This document shows, piece after piece, positions 34,915 through 44,030 of a stretch of 64,000 bases of DNA. Origin of the DNA: Gaoshiqia sp050178015 (GTDB lineage Bacteria; Bacteroidota; Bacteroidia; Bacteroidales; Prolixibacteraceae); contig JBFXGM010000004.1 of NCBI GenBank assembly GCA_050178015.1, positions 122,800 to 186,799 on the forward strand. The letters are read 5' to 3'. The notes under the pieces are model-generated. The model did no database searches and had not been told where the DNA came from. It saw only the letters and a list, made by a program, of their open reading frames with translations. Each line of letters opens with the position of its first letter. The first letter of the stretch is position 1. Both the position numbers and the translations under genes were made by a program.

Positions 34915-35093
34915 TTTGTTTCTTTCCACAAAGTTACGAACTATCCTTTTTGCATACCCAATGTTCGAAAAAATGACCGAAACTTTCTACCCGCTGCTGG
35001 TTCTTCCTGATATTTCCTAAAAATTGGTTCCCGTCAGTTTTTCTGAAAGAGGTTAGCAGGTTTTGTTTATTTTTGTTGAAATTTTAAAATTTC

Positions 35094-36509
35094 ATGGGAA
35101 GAAGCCGAAAAAATAAGCCTTTTTACGAAGGCGTGACGATAACAGATATTGGAGCCGAGGGAAAGGCCATTGCACGGGTTGAGGATCTGGTGGTGTTTAC
35201 GACGCATGTTGTTCCGGGTGATGTGGTTGACTTGCAGGTTACCAAAAAACGAAAAAATTACGCGGAAGCACGGGTGGTCCGCATCCTCGAAAAATCGACC
35301 GACCGGGTGGATGCCTTCTGTGAACATTTTGGTGTGTGCGGGGGCTGCAAGTGGCAATATCTCCCTTACCAAAAACAGTTGTTTTACAAGCAGAAACAGG
35401 TGGCCGATCAGCTTCTCCGCCTGGGACGGATTCACCTCCCTGAGATTAGTCCGATACTGGGTTCGGCCAAACAAACCTATTACCGGAACAAGCTGGAATT
35501 CAGTTTCTCCAATAAACGCTGGCTTACTCCCGAGGAAATCGGGGAGGGTACAGAACCTGTGCAAATGAATGCGCTGGGTTTTCATATTCCCGGCCTGTTC
35601 GATAAAATTATTGATATTGATACGTGCTGGCTGCAGCCTGCGCCGTCAAACGAACTGCGCAACTTCATCCGAAGCTGGGCGCTGGAACATCAGCTCGATT
35701 TTTTCGACATCCGCAATCAGCAGGGTTTTCTGCGGAACATGATTGTGCGGACGGCCTCAACCGGCGAAAATATGCTGATTGTGGCCTTTTACTACGAAGA
35801 CAAAAACAAACGGGAAGCGCTGCTTCAGGCCGTGGTCAACGAATTCCCGGGGCTGACTTCCATCATGTACGTCATCAATTCAAAGGCCAACGACACGATT
35901 ACCGACCAGGATATTCATGTTTTTCATGGGCGCGACCATATTTTTGAGGAAATGGAAGGTCTCCGTTTTAAAATTGGACCGAAAAGCTTTTATCAAACCA
36001 ACTCCGGCCAGGCTTACGAATTGTATAAAGTGGCACGCGAATTTGCCGAATTGACGGGTAACGAGGTGGTTTACGACTTGTACACCGGTACCGGTACCAT
36101 TGCCAATTTTGTGGCAAACCGCGCCGGCAAAGTTGTCGGCATTGAGTATGTCCCCGAGGCCATCGAAGATGCGAAAGTCAATTCAACCATCAACAACATC
36201 GAAAATACCAGCTTTTTTGCGGGTGATATGAAAGAGGTGCTGAACGGGGATTTCATCCGGGAGCATGGGCGCCCCGATGTCATTATAACCGATCCGCCAC
36301 GTGCCGGGATGCACGACGACGTGGTTAACATCATCCTGGATGCCGCTCCCCAACGGATTGTATATGTAAGCTGCAACCCGGCTACCCAGGCCCGTGATCT
36401 GTCGTTGATGGATGCTGCCTATGAAGTCAAACGCGTTCAGCCGGTGGATATGTTCCCGCATACCCATCATGTTGAAAATGTGGTGCAACTGGTTCGCCGG
36501 AAGCCCTGA
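35094..36509 (+). CDS. rlmD: 23S rRNA (uracil-C5)-methyltransferase, RlmD/RumA family
   Basis: This 471-residue enzyme has an N-terminal TRAM RNA-binding domain (about residues 7-66). An iron-sulfur cluster site follows with Cys76, Cys82 and Cys85 (CEHFGVCGGC) and a fourth cysteine in DTCWLQPAP. The C-terminal methyltransferase core has VVYDLYTGTGTI for S-adenosylmethionine binding, DPPRAG, and the catalytic cysteine in YVSCNPATQARD. RlmD methylates U1939 of E. coli 23S rRNA; Bacteroidota members may modify a related uridine, so exact specificity is inferred. YaaA follows after 43 bases on the same strand. Confidence 0.9.
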   Translation: MGRSRKNKPFYEGVTITDIGAEGKAIARVEDLVVFTTHVVPGDVVDLQVTKKRKNYAEARVVRILEKSTDRVDAFCEHFGVCGGCKWQYLPYQKQLFYKQKQVADQLLRLGRIHLPEISPILGSAKQTYYRNKLEFSFSNKRWLTPEEIGEGTEPVQMNALGFHIPGLFDKIIDIDTCWLQPAPSNELRNFIRSWALEHQLDFFDIRNQQGFLRNMIVRTASTGENMLIVAFYYEDKNKREALLQAVVNEFPGLTSIMYVINSKANDTITDQDIHVFHGRDHIFEEMEGLRFKIGPKSFYQTNSGQAYELYKVAREFAELTGNEVVYDLYTGTGTIANFVANRAGKVVGIEYVPEAIEDAKVNSTINNIENTSFFAGDMKEVLNGDFIREHGRPDVIITDPPRAGMHDDVVNIILDAAPQRIVYVSCNPATQARDLSLMDAAYEVKRVQPVDMFPHTHHVENVVQLVRRKP

Positions 36510-36552
36510 ATTTCAGGTAAAGAAATTGTTTGTCAAACTAAAACCGATCGGA

Positions 36553-37320
36553 ATGATTGCTGTTATTTCGCCTGCCAAATCGCTCGATTTCAAGTCGAAA
36601 GCCATTACCAACGTTTATTCATTGCCTGCGTTTTTGCCCGAGTCTAAAAAGATCAACGAACTATTGCGGGAAATGAAGACATCAGACTTGATGTCAATGA
36701 TGAGTATTTCGGCTAAATTGGCCGAGCTGAATGTTGAACGCAACCTGCGTTGGGAAACTCCCTTCACCCCGGAGAATGCGAAGCAGGCTATTCTGGCCTT
36801 TGATGGTGATGTGTACGAAGGACTGAATGCGACGTCATTTTCGGAGGCTGAATTTGAAGTGGCCCAGCAAAAAATACGCATCTTGTCGGGATTGTATGGC
36901 ATATTGAAACCGCTGGACCTGATTCAGCCCTACCGACTCGAAATGGGTACCCGCCTTAGCGTGGATGGCAATAAGGATTTGTACTATTTTTGGCGCGATA
37001 AAATTACGCAAACGCTCAACCGGGAGGTGAACCAAACCGGTGGTGTGTTGATAAACCTGGCCAGTCAGGAGTATTTTAAGGCCATTGACACCGAAAAATT
37101 AAACGGACAGGTGATTACCCCGGAGTTTAAAGACAACAAAAACGGAACCTACAAAATTATTTCGTTTTACGCCAAAAAGGCCAGAGGATTGATGGTACGT
37201 TTTATGGTTGAGAATAACCTCTCGGACCCCGAAGACCTGAAAGCTTTCGATCTGGAAGGTTACTATTTTAACAGCCGCCTCACGAAGGGCACCAACTGGG
37301 TATTTACGCGCGACAAATGA
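36553..37320 (+). CDS. yaaA: Peroxide stress protein YaaA (DUF328)
   Basis: This 255-residue protein starts MIAVISPAKSLDF, the family hallmark, and contains AFDGDVYEGL, RILSGLYGILKPLDLIQPYR, NLASQEYFKAI and an end with LKAFDLEGYYFN and WVFTR. YaaA lowers free iron and protects DNA during peroxide stress; it has a positively charged DNA-binding groove. The start at 36553 gives the usual length and N-terminus; the longer open frame from 36412 overlaps rlmD by about 98 bases and adds 47 residues unlike any family member. Confidence 0.92.
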   Translation: MIAVISPAKSLDFKSKAITNVYSLPAFLPESKKINELLREMKTSDLMSMMSISAKLAELNVERNLRWETPFTPENAKQAILAFDGDVYEGLNATSFSEAEFEVAQQKIRILSGLYGILKPLDLIQPYRLEMGTRLSVDGNKDLYYFWRDKITQTLNREVNQTGGVLINLASQEYFKAIDTEKLNGQVITPEFKDNKNGTYKIISFYAKKARGLMVRFMVENNLSDPEDLKAFDLEGYYFNSRLTKGTNWVFTRDK

Positions 37321-37347
37321 TTGTTTTTTATTTGGAGAAGATAGTTT

Positions 37348-37355
37348 TACCTTTG
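37348..37355 (+). promoter_or_regulatory. Candidate -7 box for folE
   Basis: TACCTTTG, an exact match to TAnnTTTG, 48 bases before the folE ATG. A TTTG lies upstream but at non-ideal spacing, so confidence is moderate. Confidence 0.4.
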
Positions 37356-37402
37356 TAGGTTCATACCGTTTACAATCGCACACCAGCACTAATGCATTAA
37401 TT

Positions 37403-38020
37403 ATGGAACATAGCTTTAACGGAGACCAGAGTGGTTATCAGCGGATTGACCGTTTTGATAAAGATTCGACAGAGAAAATAAGTGAGCATTATGCAGGGAT
37501 ATTGGAGTTGCTGGGGGAAGATGTTCACCGGGAAGGCTTGGTGAAAACGCCGATGCGCGTGGCCAAAGCGATGCAGTTTCTGTTACAGGGCTACGAACAG
37601 GACCCCGAAGCCATGTTGCGGGCCGCCATGTTTAAAGAAGACTACCGGCAAATGGTGATCGTGAAAGACATCGAAATCTATTCCTTGTGCGAACATCACA
37701 TGCTGCCTTTTATCGGGAAAGCACATGTAGGCTATATCCCCAATGGGTACATTACCGGACTCAGTAAGATTGCCCGGGTGGTGGATGCTTTTGCCCGTCG
37801 CCTGCAAGTTCAGGAGCGGCTAACCAGTCAAATCAAAGAGTGTATCCAGAAGACTTTGAACCCGCTGGGAGTGGCAGTGGTCATCGAGGCCCAGCACCTG
37901 TGCATGCAAATGCGGGGCGTGCAAAAGCAACACTCCATCACCACTACTTCCGATTTTACCGGTGCGTTTGAACGGGTTGCCACCCGCGAAGAGTTCATCC
38001 GGCTGATCAGTTCAAAATAG
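37403..38020 (+). CDS. folE: GTP cyclohydrolase I
   Basis: This 205-residue enzyme converts GTP to 7,8-dihydroneopterin triphosphate, the first step towards tetrahydrofolate or queuosine-type precursors. Zinc ligands lie in SLCEHHMLPF (Cys, His) and in HLCMQMRGVQKQHS (second Cys). The KTPMRVAKAM and KIARVVDAFARRLQVQERLT motifs complete the active site. Length and motifs are typical of the type I enzyme. It stands alone on the plus strand with its own probable promoter. Confidence 0.94.
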   Translation: MEHSFNGDQSGYQRIDRFDKDSTEKISEHYAGILELLGEDVHREGLVKTPMRVAKAMQFLLQGYEQDPEAMLRAAMFKEDYRQMVIVKDIEIYSLCEHHMLPFIGKAHVGYIPNGYITGLSKIARVVDAFARRLQVQERLTSQIKECIQKTLNPLGVAVVIEAQHLCMQMRGVQKQHSITTTSDFTGAFERVATREEFIRLISSK

Positions 38021-38288
38021 TAACTTTAATTTTTATTGTAACCAGATTTGATTGGACGACTGATGCCGTGTCCTTATTTTTTGGTAAATCAGTCAAACTT
38101 GCCCTGTTCACTTCAAATTAACTTTGTGAAAAAATCAGTTTCATTTTCATAGGAGCCAACATTTTTATATTATTTTAGCTAAAAATTTACAACGGCCTGA
38201 CAGAACCACTTTTTTATTTCGAAAGGAAGGGAGCCAGGCGTTTGTGATGGTGGAAATTCAACTAAGATTAACAATAAAACAAAAACAA

Positions 38289-39113
38289 ATGAGAACGAAC
38301 AAGGCATATCAATTCATTTCTCTGGCTATTGTAGCAGGAATATTTTCAGCCGGATTTTCATCCTGCACCGGAAAAAGCTCCAAAAAAAGTTCACCGGTGG
38401 CAGAAGAAACCATCAAGCTGGAAATTGAAGAATATGCTTATCCCTTGCCGTCAGCGTTTGAGGTAACCAACATGCTGAATGAAATTGAAGCCAGTTATAT
38501 TGTGGGCATTGCCAACGATCCTGAAAAAGCCGCCAGCTATCTGAGCGAAAAGAGCAAAGCTATCAATCTGGGAATTTATACCGCCGATTTGGCATATGCT
38601 ACTACTTATAATCAAAAGACTGATATTCAGGCATTCTTTAAGGCCAGTGAAACGCTGGTGCGCGAGTTGGATTTTACCTCAGCTTTTGATCAGGATTTGG
38701 CTGACCAGATTGACGCCAGCATGGACAATAAAGACAAATTAGTTGAAATTGTTACCGATATGTTCCAAAATGCTTATTCGTATCTGAATAAACAAGGACG
38801 AACCGAGCTGTCGTACCTGGTATTGTCGGGAACAGTGATCGAAGGCCTTTACCTGACCACGCACATTTCTGAAAATACCTTCCAAAACCCCAAAATTATT
38901 GAGGCAATCCTGTTCCAAAAGGAGCCGTTGGCCGAACTGGAAAAAATGCTGGCCTATTTTGAAGGTTCAGAATTGCTAGGCGATGTGCAGGAAGATATTA
39001 AACGGATCAACGCCATTTATGCCCAAGAGGAAGGAACAACGTCCATGACGGAAAAACAAGTTCTGGAATTGACTGAAACACTGACAAAAATCCGTGAGAA
39101 CCTGGTAAAATAA
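38289..39113 (+). CDS. Lipoprotein of unknown function (274 aa)
   Basis: The N-terminus (MRTNKAYQFISLAIVAGIFSAGFSSC) is a lipoprotein signal ending in a lipobox with Cys26. The remaining 250 residues are helix-rich, with LPSAFEVTNMLNEIEASYIVG, NLGIYTADLAYATTY and YLVLSGTVIEGLYLTTHIS as notable conserved-looking stretches. I do not recognise a named domain. It lies upstream of the large ABC transporter on the same strand, but a strong terminator separates the two. The ATG at 38289 is chosen over 38244 because only it starts with the signal. Confidence 0.72.
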   Translation: MRTNKAYQFISLAIVAGIFSAGFSSCTGKSSKKSSPVAEETIKLEIEEYAYPLPSAFEVTNMLNEIEASYIVGIANDPEKAASYLSEKSKAINLGIYTADLAYATTYNQKTDIQAFFKASETLVRELDFTSAFDQDLADQIDASMDNKDKLVEIVTDMFQNAYSYLNKQGRTELSYLVLSGTVIEGLYLTTHISENTFQNPKIIEAILFQKEPLAELEKMLAYFEGSELLGDVQEDIKRINAIYAQEEGTTSMTEKQVLELTETLTKIRENLVK

Positions 39114-39138
39114 GTTATTGTGGCGTGGATTTGAACAG

Positions 39139-39184
39139 CGGGTTTTTGTAACCGGACGGACGGCTACAGAAACCCGTTTTTTTT
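39139..39184 (+). terminator. Terminator after the lipoprotein gene
   Basis: Twelve-pair stem (CGGGTTTTTGTA with TACAGAAACCCG, one G-T pair) followed by eight T residues. It lies 25 bases after the lipoprotein stop and should isolate it from the ABC transporter gene. Confidence 0.88.
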
Positions 39185-39233
39185 ATCCGTTGAGGCTCGT
39201 CTCATCGTGATCGCTCTTTAAAAACTCCGGTAC

Positions 39234-42200
39234 ATGTACGAAGGAATAATCGAAACACTACTCAAGCTCTTTGCTATTGTCACCGACTTTCGCAGCAAAT
39301 CGTCAACCGAAAGCTCAGTGTTGGTAGAGTCGTACCTAAAGGAAAATTTTAACCGTGAGCTGGTGGAGAAATATTTAGTTCTCTACCGCAATTACGTGAA
39401 TTATTACCACCTCGAAAACCGCGAAATTTTTTATGAAAACGGAGGTGAGGGCAAGCGCTTCATCAACAAAAATTACCTGAACGACATTTGTAATGGAATT
39501 GTCGATCATTTCGACCTGAACACCCGGTTTATGATTGTGTCGCAGTTGTTGAATTTTATCAACCGCGAAGAAGGGGTGAACATCGAAGACCTGAAGATGG
39601 TGAACGTGGTGGCCCGAGGACTGAAAATAGACCCGCAGGAATACGATAACCTGTACCGTTTTTTTCTGTTCTCCATCGATAAGGTGAAGGACAAAAGTTG
39701 CCTGTTTGTTGTAAACGGCAATCTGGAATATCACGATAAACAGATCAATCACCTGTACCGCGAAAATCAGCAGGTTGAGCTGGAGTTGATCCGCATTCAG
39801 AGTACCAATACCCTGTTTTTCAAATACTGGGGTCCCCGAAACCTGTACCTGAACGGCCACCGGCTGGAGCAGCAGCGATTGTATATTTTTCCTCCGGGTG
39901 GTATTTTGAAGACCTCGCGTATCATCCCGATTTATTACAGCAGCGTGATGACGCGCTTCATTCAGGAAAAAGGGAAAGCACGCATTGTGCTGAATGCCGA
40001 AAATATTGAATACCGATTCAGCAAACGGGTGTATGGTCTGCACCCGCTGAGTTTTCAGGAACGCTCGGGCGACTTAGTCGGTATCCTGGGGGGCAGCGGT
40101 GTTGGCAAAACCACTTTGCTGAATGTGCTGAATGGAAAGCTAAAACCCAGCGCCGGAAAAATCACCCTCAACGGGTATGATTTACACGATCCGCAAAATG
40201 AAGACATCCTGAAAGGGGTGATTGGCTATGTGCCACAGGACGATTTGCTGCTAGAAGAGTTGACCGTTTACCAAAACCTGGAGTTCAACGCGCGCTTTTG
40301 CTTCGGGAATATGACCGATGAGCAGATCGAGGATATCATTCAGCAAACGTTGGTTGATTTCGACCTGGTTGAAGCGCGTGATTTGGTCGTGGGAAACCCG
40401 CTGAAGAAAATCCTGAGTGGTGGGCAGCGCAAACGGCTCAATATTGCGTTGGAGCTGATGCGCGAACCCTCGATCCTGTTTGTGGATGAACCTACTTCCG
40501 GCCTTTCTTCCGCCGACTCGGAAAAGGTGATGTACCTGCTGAAACGGCAATGCCTGAAAGGGCGCTTGGTTTTTGCCAATATTCATCAGCCCTCCAGCGA
40601 TATTTACAAGTTGTTCGACCGCATGATTGTGATGGACAAGGGCGGGCGCGTGGTTTTCTTTGGCAACCCAATGGAGGCCATCACGCATTTTAAGCACCTG
40701 GCCAATTATGTGAACCCCGATGAGAGCGAGTGTATGGCTTGCGGTAACGTGAAAACCGAACAGCCCCTGCGCATTATCGAAGCGCGCATGGTTGACCCCT
40801 TTGGTGAGAGCATTCGTCGGCGGAAAATTGCACCGGAAGAATGGTATCAGCATTACAAGGAAAAAGTGGAGCCGCGTGTGGTGGAATTTATGCGGGCCAA
40901 CCCGGTGGAAGAAGAGAAATTCCCCGAGGTGATCTTTAAGACCCCGAGCTGGTTTCGGCAGCTCAAACTATTTGTCCAGCGCGATTTTGCCTCCAAACGT
41001 TCCAATAAACAATATTTGGCCATTGCCCTGCTTGAAGCGCCCATCCTGGCCATCATCCTGGGCTTCTTTTCCAAGTTTTCGGATTCCGGCCGATATCTGG
41101 TTAGCGAAAACGACAACATTCCGGCTTTCCTGTTTATGAGCGTGGTGGTCGCCCTCTTTATCGGTTTAAGCATCAGTGCTGAAGAAATATTTAAAGACCG
41201 GAAAATCCGCAAACGCGAGGAATTTCTCGATTTGAGCCGGGGTGCTTATTTCGCCTCAAAAATATTGATGCTCTTTATGCTTTCGGCCATCCAGGTGATT
41301 TCGTTCGTCCTCATCGGTCATTACATGCTCGAAATCCGCGAACTTACTTTTTCAACCTGGGCTATCTTGTTTTCGACGGCTTGTTTTGCCAACCTGCTCG
41401 GCCTCAACCTTTCGGCAGGGCTCGATTCGGCGGTGGCGATCTATGTCCTCATTCCACTGATGCTGGTACCCCAGCTTTTGTTGAGCGGCGTAATTGTTGA
41501 TTTCAATAAAATGCACTATTCGCTTAGCAGTTACGATAAAACACCGCTGATTGGTGATGTCATGGTTTCGCGGTGGTCGTACGAAGCGCTTGCGGTCAAC
41601 CAATTTAAAAACAATCCCTACCGCGAATATATTTTTGATGAAGAACTTGCCAAAAATGACATGGGTTTTTGGGCCTATTACTGGCTTCCCGAAGTGGACA
41701 AATATCTGAAAAACTATCAGCGGTTGTTGGAAAATCAGGAGCCGGAGGAAGCCCTTCTTTTGGAACCCGTATTGAAAAATTCGTTTGGCGATTTGCGCGA
41801 ATCGGTAACACCAACCAACGATTCAGTGGACCAGGCTATTGCTGCCATCGGCCAGCCACAATTCTCTGCCCGGGAGGGACGCTTGCTGAAAGATTATCTG
41901 GGGCAGGCAAAAACGAGCTACCAGAAAGGTTATCATACGGCTTCGGCAGCGCTGGATGACAAGTACGGTCAGCTGCTTGCCCGTTTTGATGGTGATCAGG
42001 AACAGTTGCTGAACTTTAAGAACAAGTACGTCAATAAGAAACTGGAAGCCTTGCTGCGCGACAAATATTCCCTGCACAAACTATATGTGTCCGACAACCG
42101 GATCCACCAGGGCGACGAGCCCATCCTCAGGCGGCCTGTATGCAACAATGGGCGCTCGCATTTTTATAGTGCCTACAAGTATCTGGGTTCGTTGAGGATA

Positions 42201-42416
42201 GAAACCCACCTGTTCAACATGTTGGTGATGTGGGTTTTTACGGGTTTGCTGATGGTGGCGTTGTACCTTGATCTGCTTCGCAAAATTATCGCATATGTCG
42301 AACGCTGGAGATTGACCCGTCAGGCCGAATTGCGTGACCGCATTTTCTATAACCCGATGGCTTTTATGAAAGGTGACCGGAAGAGGAAACAGAATCCTTC
42401 CCGGGGCGACCGCTAA
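39234..42416 (+). CDS. Fused ABC-2 type transporter with TerB-like N-terminal domain
   Basis: This 1060-residue protein combines several modules. Residues 1-130 look like a TerB-type helical domain (HFDLNTRFMIVSQLLNFINRE). A beta-rich stretch (170-270) precedes an ABCG-like ATPase: Walker A GGSGVGKTT near 285-295, signature LSGGQRKRLN near 392, Walker B ILFVDEPTSG near 415. A membrane domain of about six helices follows (roughly 600-775). Between its last two helices (about 775-990) is an extra, charged, coil-rich region that is probably extracytoplasmic. ABCG-type exporters move lipids or hydrophobic compounds; the cargo here is unknown. Confidence 0.85.
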   Translation: MYEGIIETLLKLFAIVTDFRSKSSTESSVLVESYLKENFNRELVEKYLVLYRNYVNYYHLENREIFYENGGEGKRFINKNYLNDICNGIVDHFDLNTRFMIVSQLLNFINREEGVNIEDLKMVNVVARGLKIDPQEYDNLYRFFLFSIDKVKDKSCLFVVNGNLEYHDKQINHLYRENQQVELELIRIQSTNTLFFKYWGPRNLYLNGHRLEQQRLYIFPPGGILKTSRIIPIYYSSVMTRFIQEKGKARIVLNAENIEYRFSKRVYGLHPLSFQERSGDLVGILGGSGVGKTTLLNVLNGKLKPSAGKITLNGYDLHDPQNEDILKGVIGYVPQDDLLLEELTVYQNLEFNARFCFGNMTDEQIEDIIQQTLVDFDLVEARDLVVGNPLKKILSGGQRKRLNIALELMREPSILFVDEPTSGLSSADSEKVMYLLKRQCLKGRLVFANIHQPSSDIYKLFDRMIVMDKGGRVVFFGNPMEAITHFKHLANYVNPDESECMACGNVKTEQPLRIIEARMVDPFGESIRRRKIAPEEWYQHYKEKVEPRVVEFMRANPVEEEKFPEVIFKTPSWFRQLKLFVQRDFASKRSNKQYLAIALLEAPILAIILGFFSKFSDSGRYLVSENDNIPAFLFMSVVVALFIGLSISAEEIFKDRKIRKREEFLDLSRGAYFASKILMLFMLSAIQVISFVLIGHYMLEIRELTFSTWAILFSTACFANLLGLNLSAGLDSAVAIYVLIPLMLVPQLLLSGVIVDFNKMHYSLSSYDKTPLIGDVMVSRWSYEALAVNQFKNNPYREYIFDEELAKNDMGFWAYYWLPEVDKYLKNYQRLLENQEPEEALLLEPVLKNSFGDLRESVTPTNDSVDQAIAAIGQPQFSAREGRLLKDYLGQAKTSYQKGYHTASAALDDKYGQLLARFDGDQEQLLNFKNKYVNKKLEALLRDKYSLHKLYVSDNRIHQGDEPILRRPVCNNGRSHFYSAYKYLGSLRIETHLFNMLVMWVFTGLLMVALYLDLLRKIIAYVERWRLTRQAELRDRIFYNPMAFMKGDRKRKQNPSRGDR

Positions 42417-42419
42417 CAG

Positions 42420-42463
42420 GTTTTGTTGGTAGCTGGTCGAATTTAACCAGCTGCCAACAAAAC
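42420..42463. terminator. Bidirectional terminator
   Basis: Long inverted repeat with outer arms GTTTTGTTGG/CCAACAAAAC and inner arms AGCTGGT/ACCAGCT and an eight-base loop. It lies between two convergent genes and begins four bases after the ABC transporter stop. Confidence 0.8.
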
Positions 42464-42503
42464 TTACAGTCATATTTTTCAGGAGGTAATTTCTTCCCGG
42501 AAT

Positions 42504-43916
42504 CTATTTCACCGGAACCAACTTCAGTATCTTTCCCGGATTTTCAATAGCCACATAAATAAACCCGTCGGGGCTCATCTCTACGTTTCGTACCCGGCCA
42601 ATTCCTTCCATCAGTTTTTCGTGGTGCGTTACCTGATGATCATCCAGCGCCACCCGCTCAAGGTACTGAAAGCGCAGGGAACCTATCAGTATGTTGTTTT
42701 TCCAGTTTGGGTAGCGGTCGCCTTTTACAAAGGTTGTTCCGCATGGGGCAATGGAGGGTACCCAGTAGGTGATGGGTTGTTCCATTCCTTCCTTTTCGGT
42801 CAGTTCGGTGAACTTAGTTCCGTTGTAGTTAATTCCATAAGAAATCACCGGCCAGCCGTAATTAATCGCCGGTTTAATCAGGTTTAGCTCATCGCCGCCC
42901 ATCGGGCCGTGTTCGGTTTCCCAAATTTCGCCGGTTTCGGGGTGCATGCAGGTGCCTTGCGGGTTACGGTGGCCGTAGGAGTATATGCTTGGCATGGCGC
43001 CCGGCGTGTAAATAAAGGGATTATCGGACGGGATAGAGCCGTCATCTTTGATGCGGTGGATTTTTCCGGCATGGTTACCCAGGCTTTGCGGGTTTTCGTC
43101 GCGGTTGCCCCGGTCGCCAATGCCAAAAAACAAATAGCCTTCGCGGTCGAACTCCAGTTTACAGCCCCAGTGTTGACCCCGGTCGGAGTCAGGTGTTCCG
43201 TTAAAAATCTCTTCCTGGTCCACCAGTCGGTTGCCATCCAGACGCGCCCGCATGATGTTGGTGCAGCCTTCCCGTTTATTATCATCGGCAAAGCCAGAAT
43301 AGGCCAGGTATAGCCAGCCGGTGTTTTCATAATCGGGGTGAAGTTCCAGGTCCATCAAGCCACCCTGTCCTTTTACCATAATTTCGGGCAGACCTGCGAT
43401 TTCCTGTAGCTGGTTGTTGGTAAACCGATAGAGTTTGGCCGAGCGTTCGGCAATCAGCAAATCGCCGTTGGGCAGGAACTCCAGCCCCCAGGGAACCTCC
43501 AGTCCGCTCACCACGGTATCGACAATGAAGTTTTGCACCTCGGATTCAACCCGGTTGTTGGCCGAAAGTGCCGGTTGCAACGATTCTTTGTCATCGGGCA
43601 AACCGGTTTTCACATAGCTGGCCAGGGCAATAATCTCCTCCGTTGAAAAAGTTACTTCAAAGGCGGGCATGCCCATCTCTTCCTGTCCGTAAGTGATCGA
43701 CTGGATGATATTATGGAGGTCGTCGCCATACATCCAGTCTTTCTTTTCGAATTTTTCGAGCTTGTCGCCATGGCAACCGGCACAGTAGTTTTGGTAGTTT
43801 TTGGCAGCTAGCTGCATGGTTTTATCATCGTGGCGCCCATTGCCGGTGGAACATCCCACCAAAATAAGAAAAACGGCTAAAAGGAAAGTTGATACGATGC
43901 GATCGTGAGAGTTCAT
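42504..43916 (-). CDS. PQQ-type sugar dehydrogenase fused to cytochrome c
   Basis: This 470-residue lipoprotein (lipobox LVGC) carries a small cytochrome c domain with CAGCH at about residues 43-47 and a methionine ligand candidate in EEMGMPAFEV. A six-bladed beta-propeller of the glucose/sorbosone dehydrogenase family follows, with GLEVPWGLEFLPNGD, HPDYENTGWLY, FGIGDRGNRD and EHGPMGGDELN. Such enzymes oxidise the sugar C1 aldehyde to a lactone, passing electrons via PQQ to the haem and on to the respiratory chain. It follows the lactonase-family gene after 114 bases on the same strand. Confidence 0.88.
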   Translation of the reverse strand: MNSHDRIVSTFLLAVFLILVGCSTGNGRHDDKTMQLAAKNYQNYCAGCHGDKLEKFEKKDWMYGDDLHNIIQSITYGQEEMGMPAFEVTFSTEEIIALASYVKTGLPDDKESLQPALSANNRVESEVQNFIVDTVVSGLEVPWGLEFLPNGDLLIAERSAKLYRFTNNQLQEIAGLPEIMVKGQGGLMDLELHPDYENTGWLYLAYSGFADDNKREGCTNIMRARLDGNRLVDQEEIFNGTPDSDRGQHWGCKLEFDREGYLFFGIGDRGNRDENPQSLGNHAGKIHRIKDDGSIPSDNPFIYTPGAMPSIYSYGHRNPQGTCMHPETGEIWETEHGPMGGDELNLIKPAINYGWPVISYGINYNGTKFTELTEKEGMEQPITYWVPSIAPCGTTFVKGDRYPNWKNNILIGSLRFQYLERVALDDHQVTHHEKLMEGIGRVRNVEMSPDGFIYVAIENPGKILKLVPVK

Positions 43917-44030
43917 AATTCAGGCGTTTTAAGATTTGTTCATCCTAACAATGTTTCACAGAAAAAGTTAAGGCCTTTTTGTTAATATACCCAAATATTT
44001 CTGACTCAATGTGATGATCCTCCACCAATC

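Noticed and set aside
36412..36552. N-terminal extension of YaaA
   Set aside because: It overlaps rlmD and adds residues absent from the family; the ATG at 36553 begins with the family hallmark.
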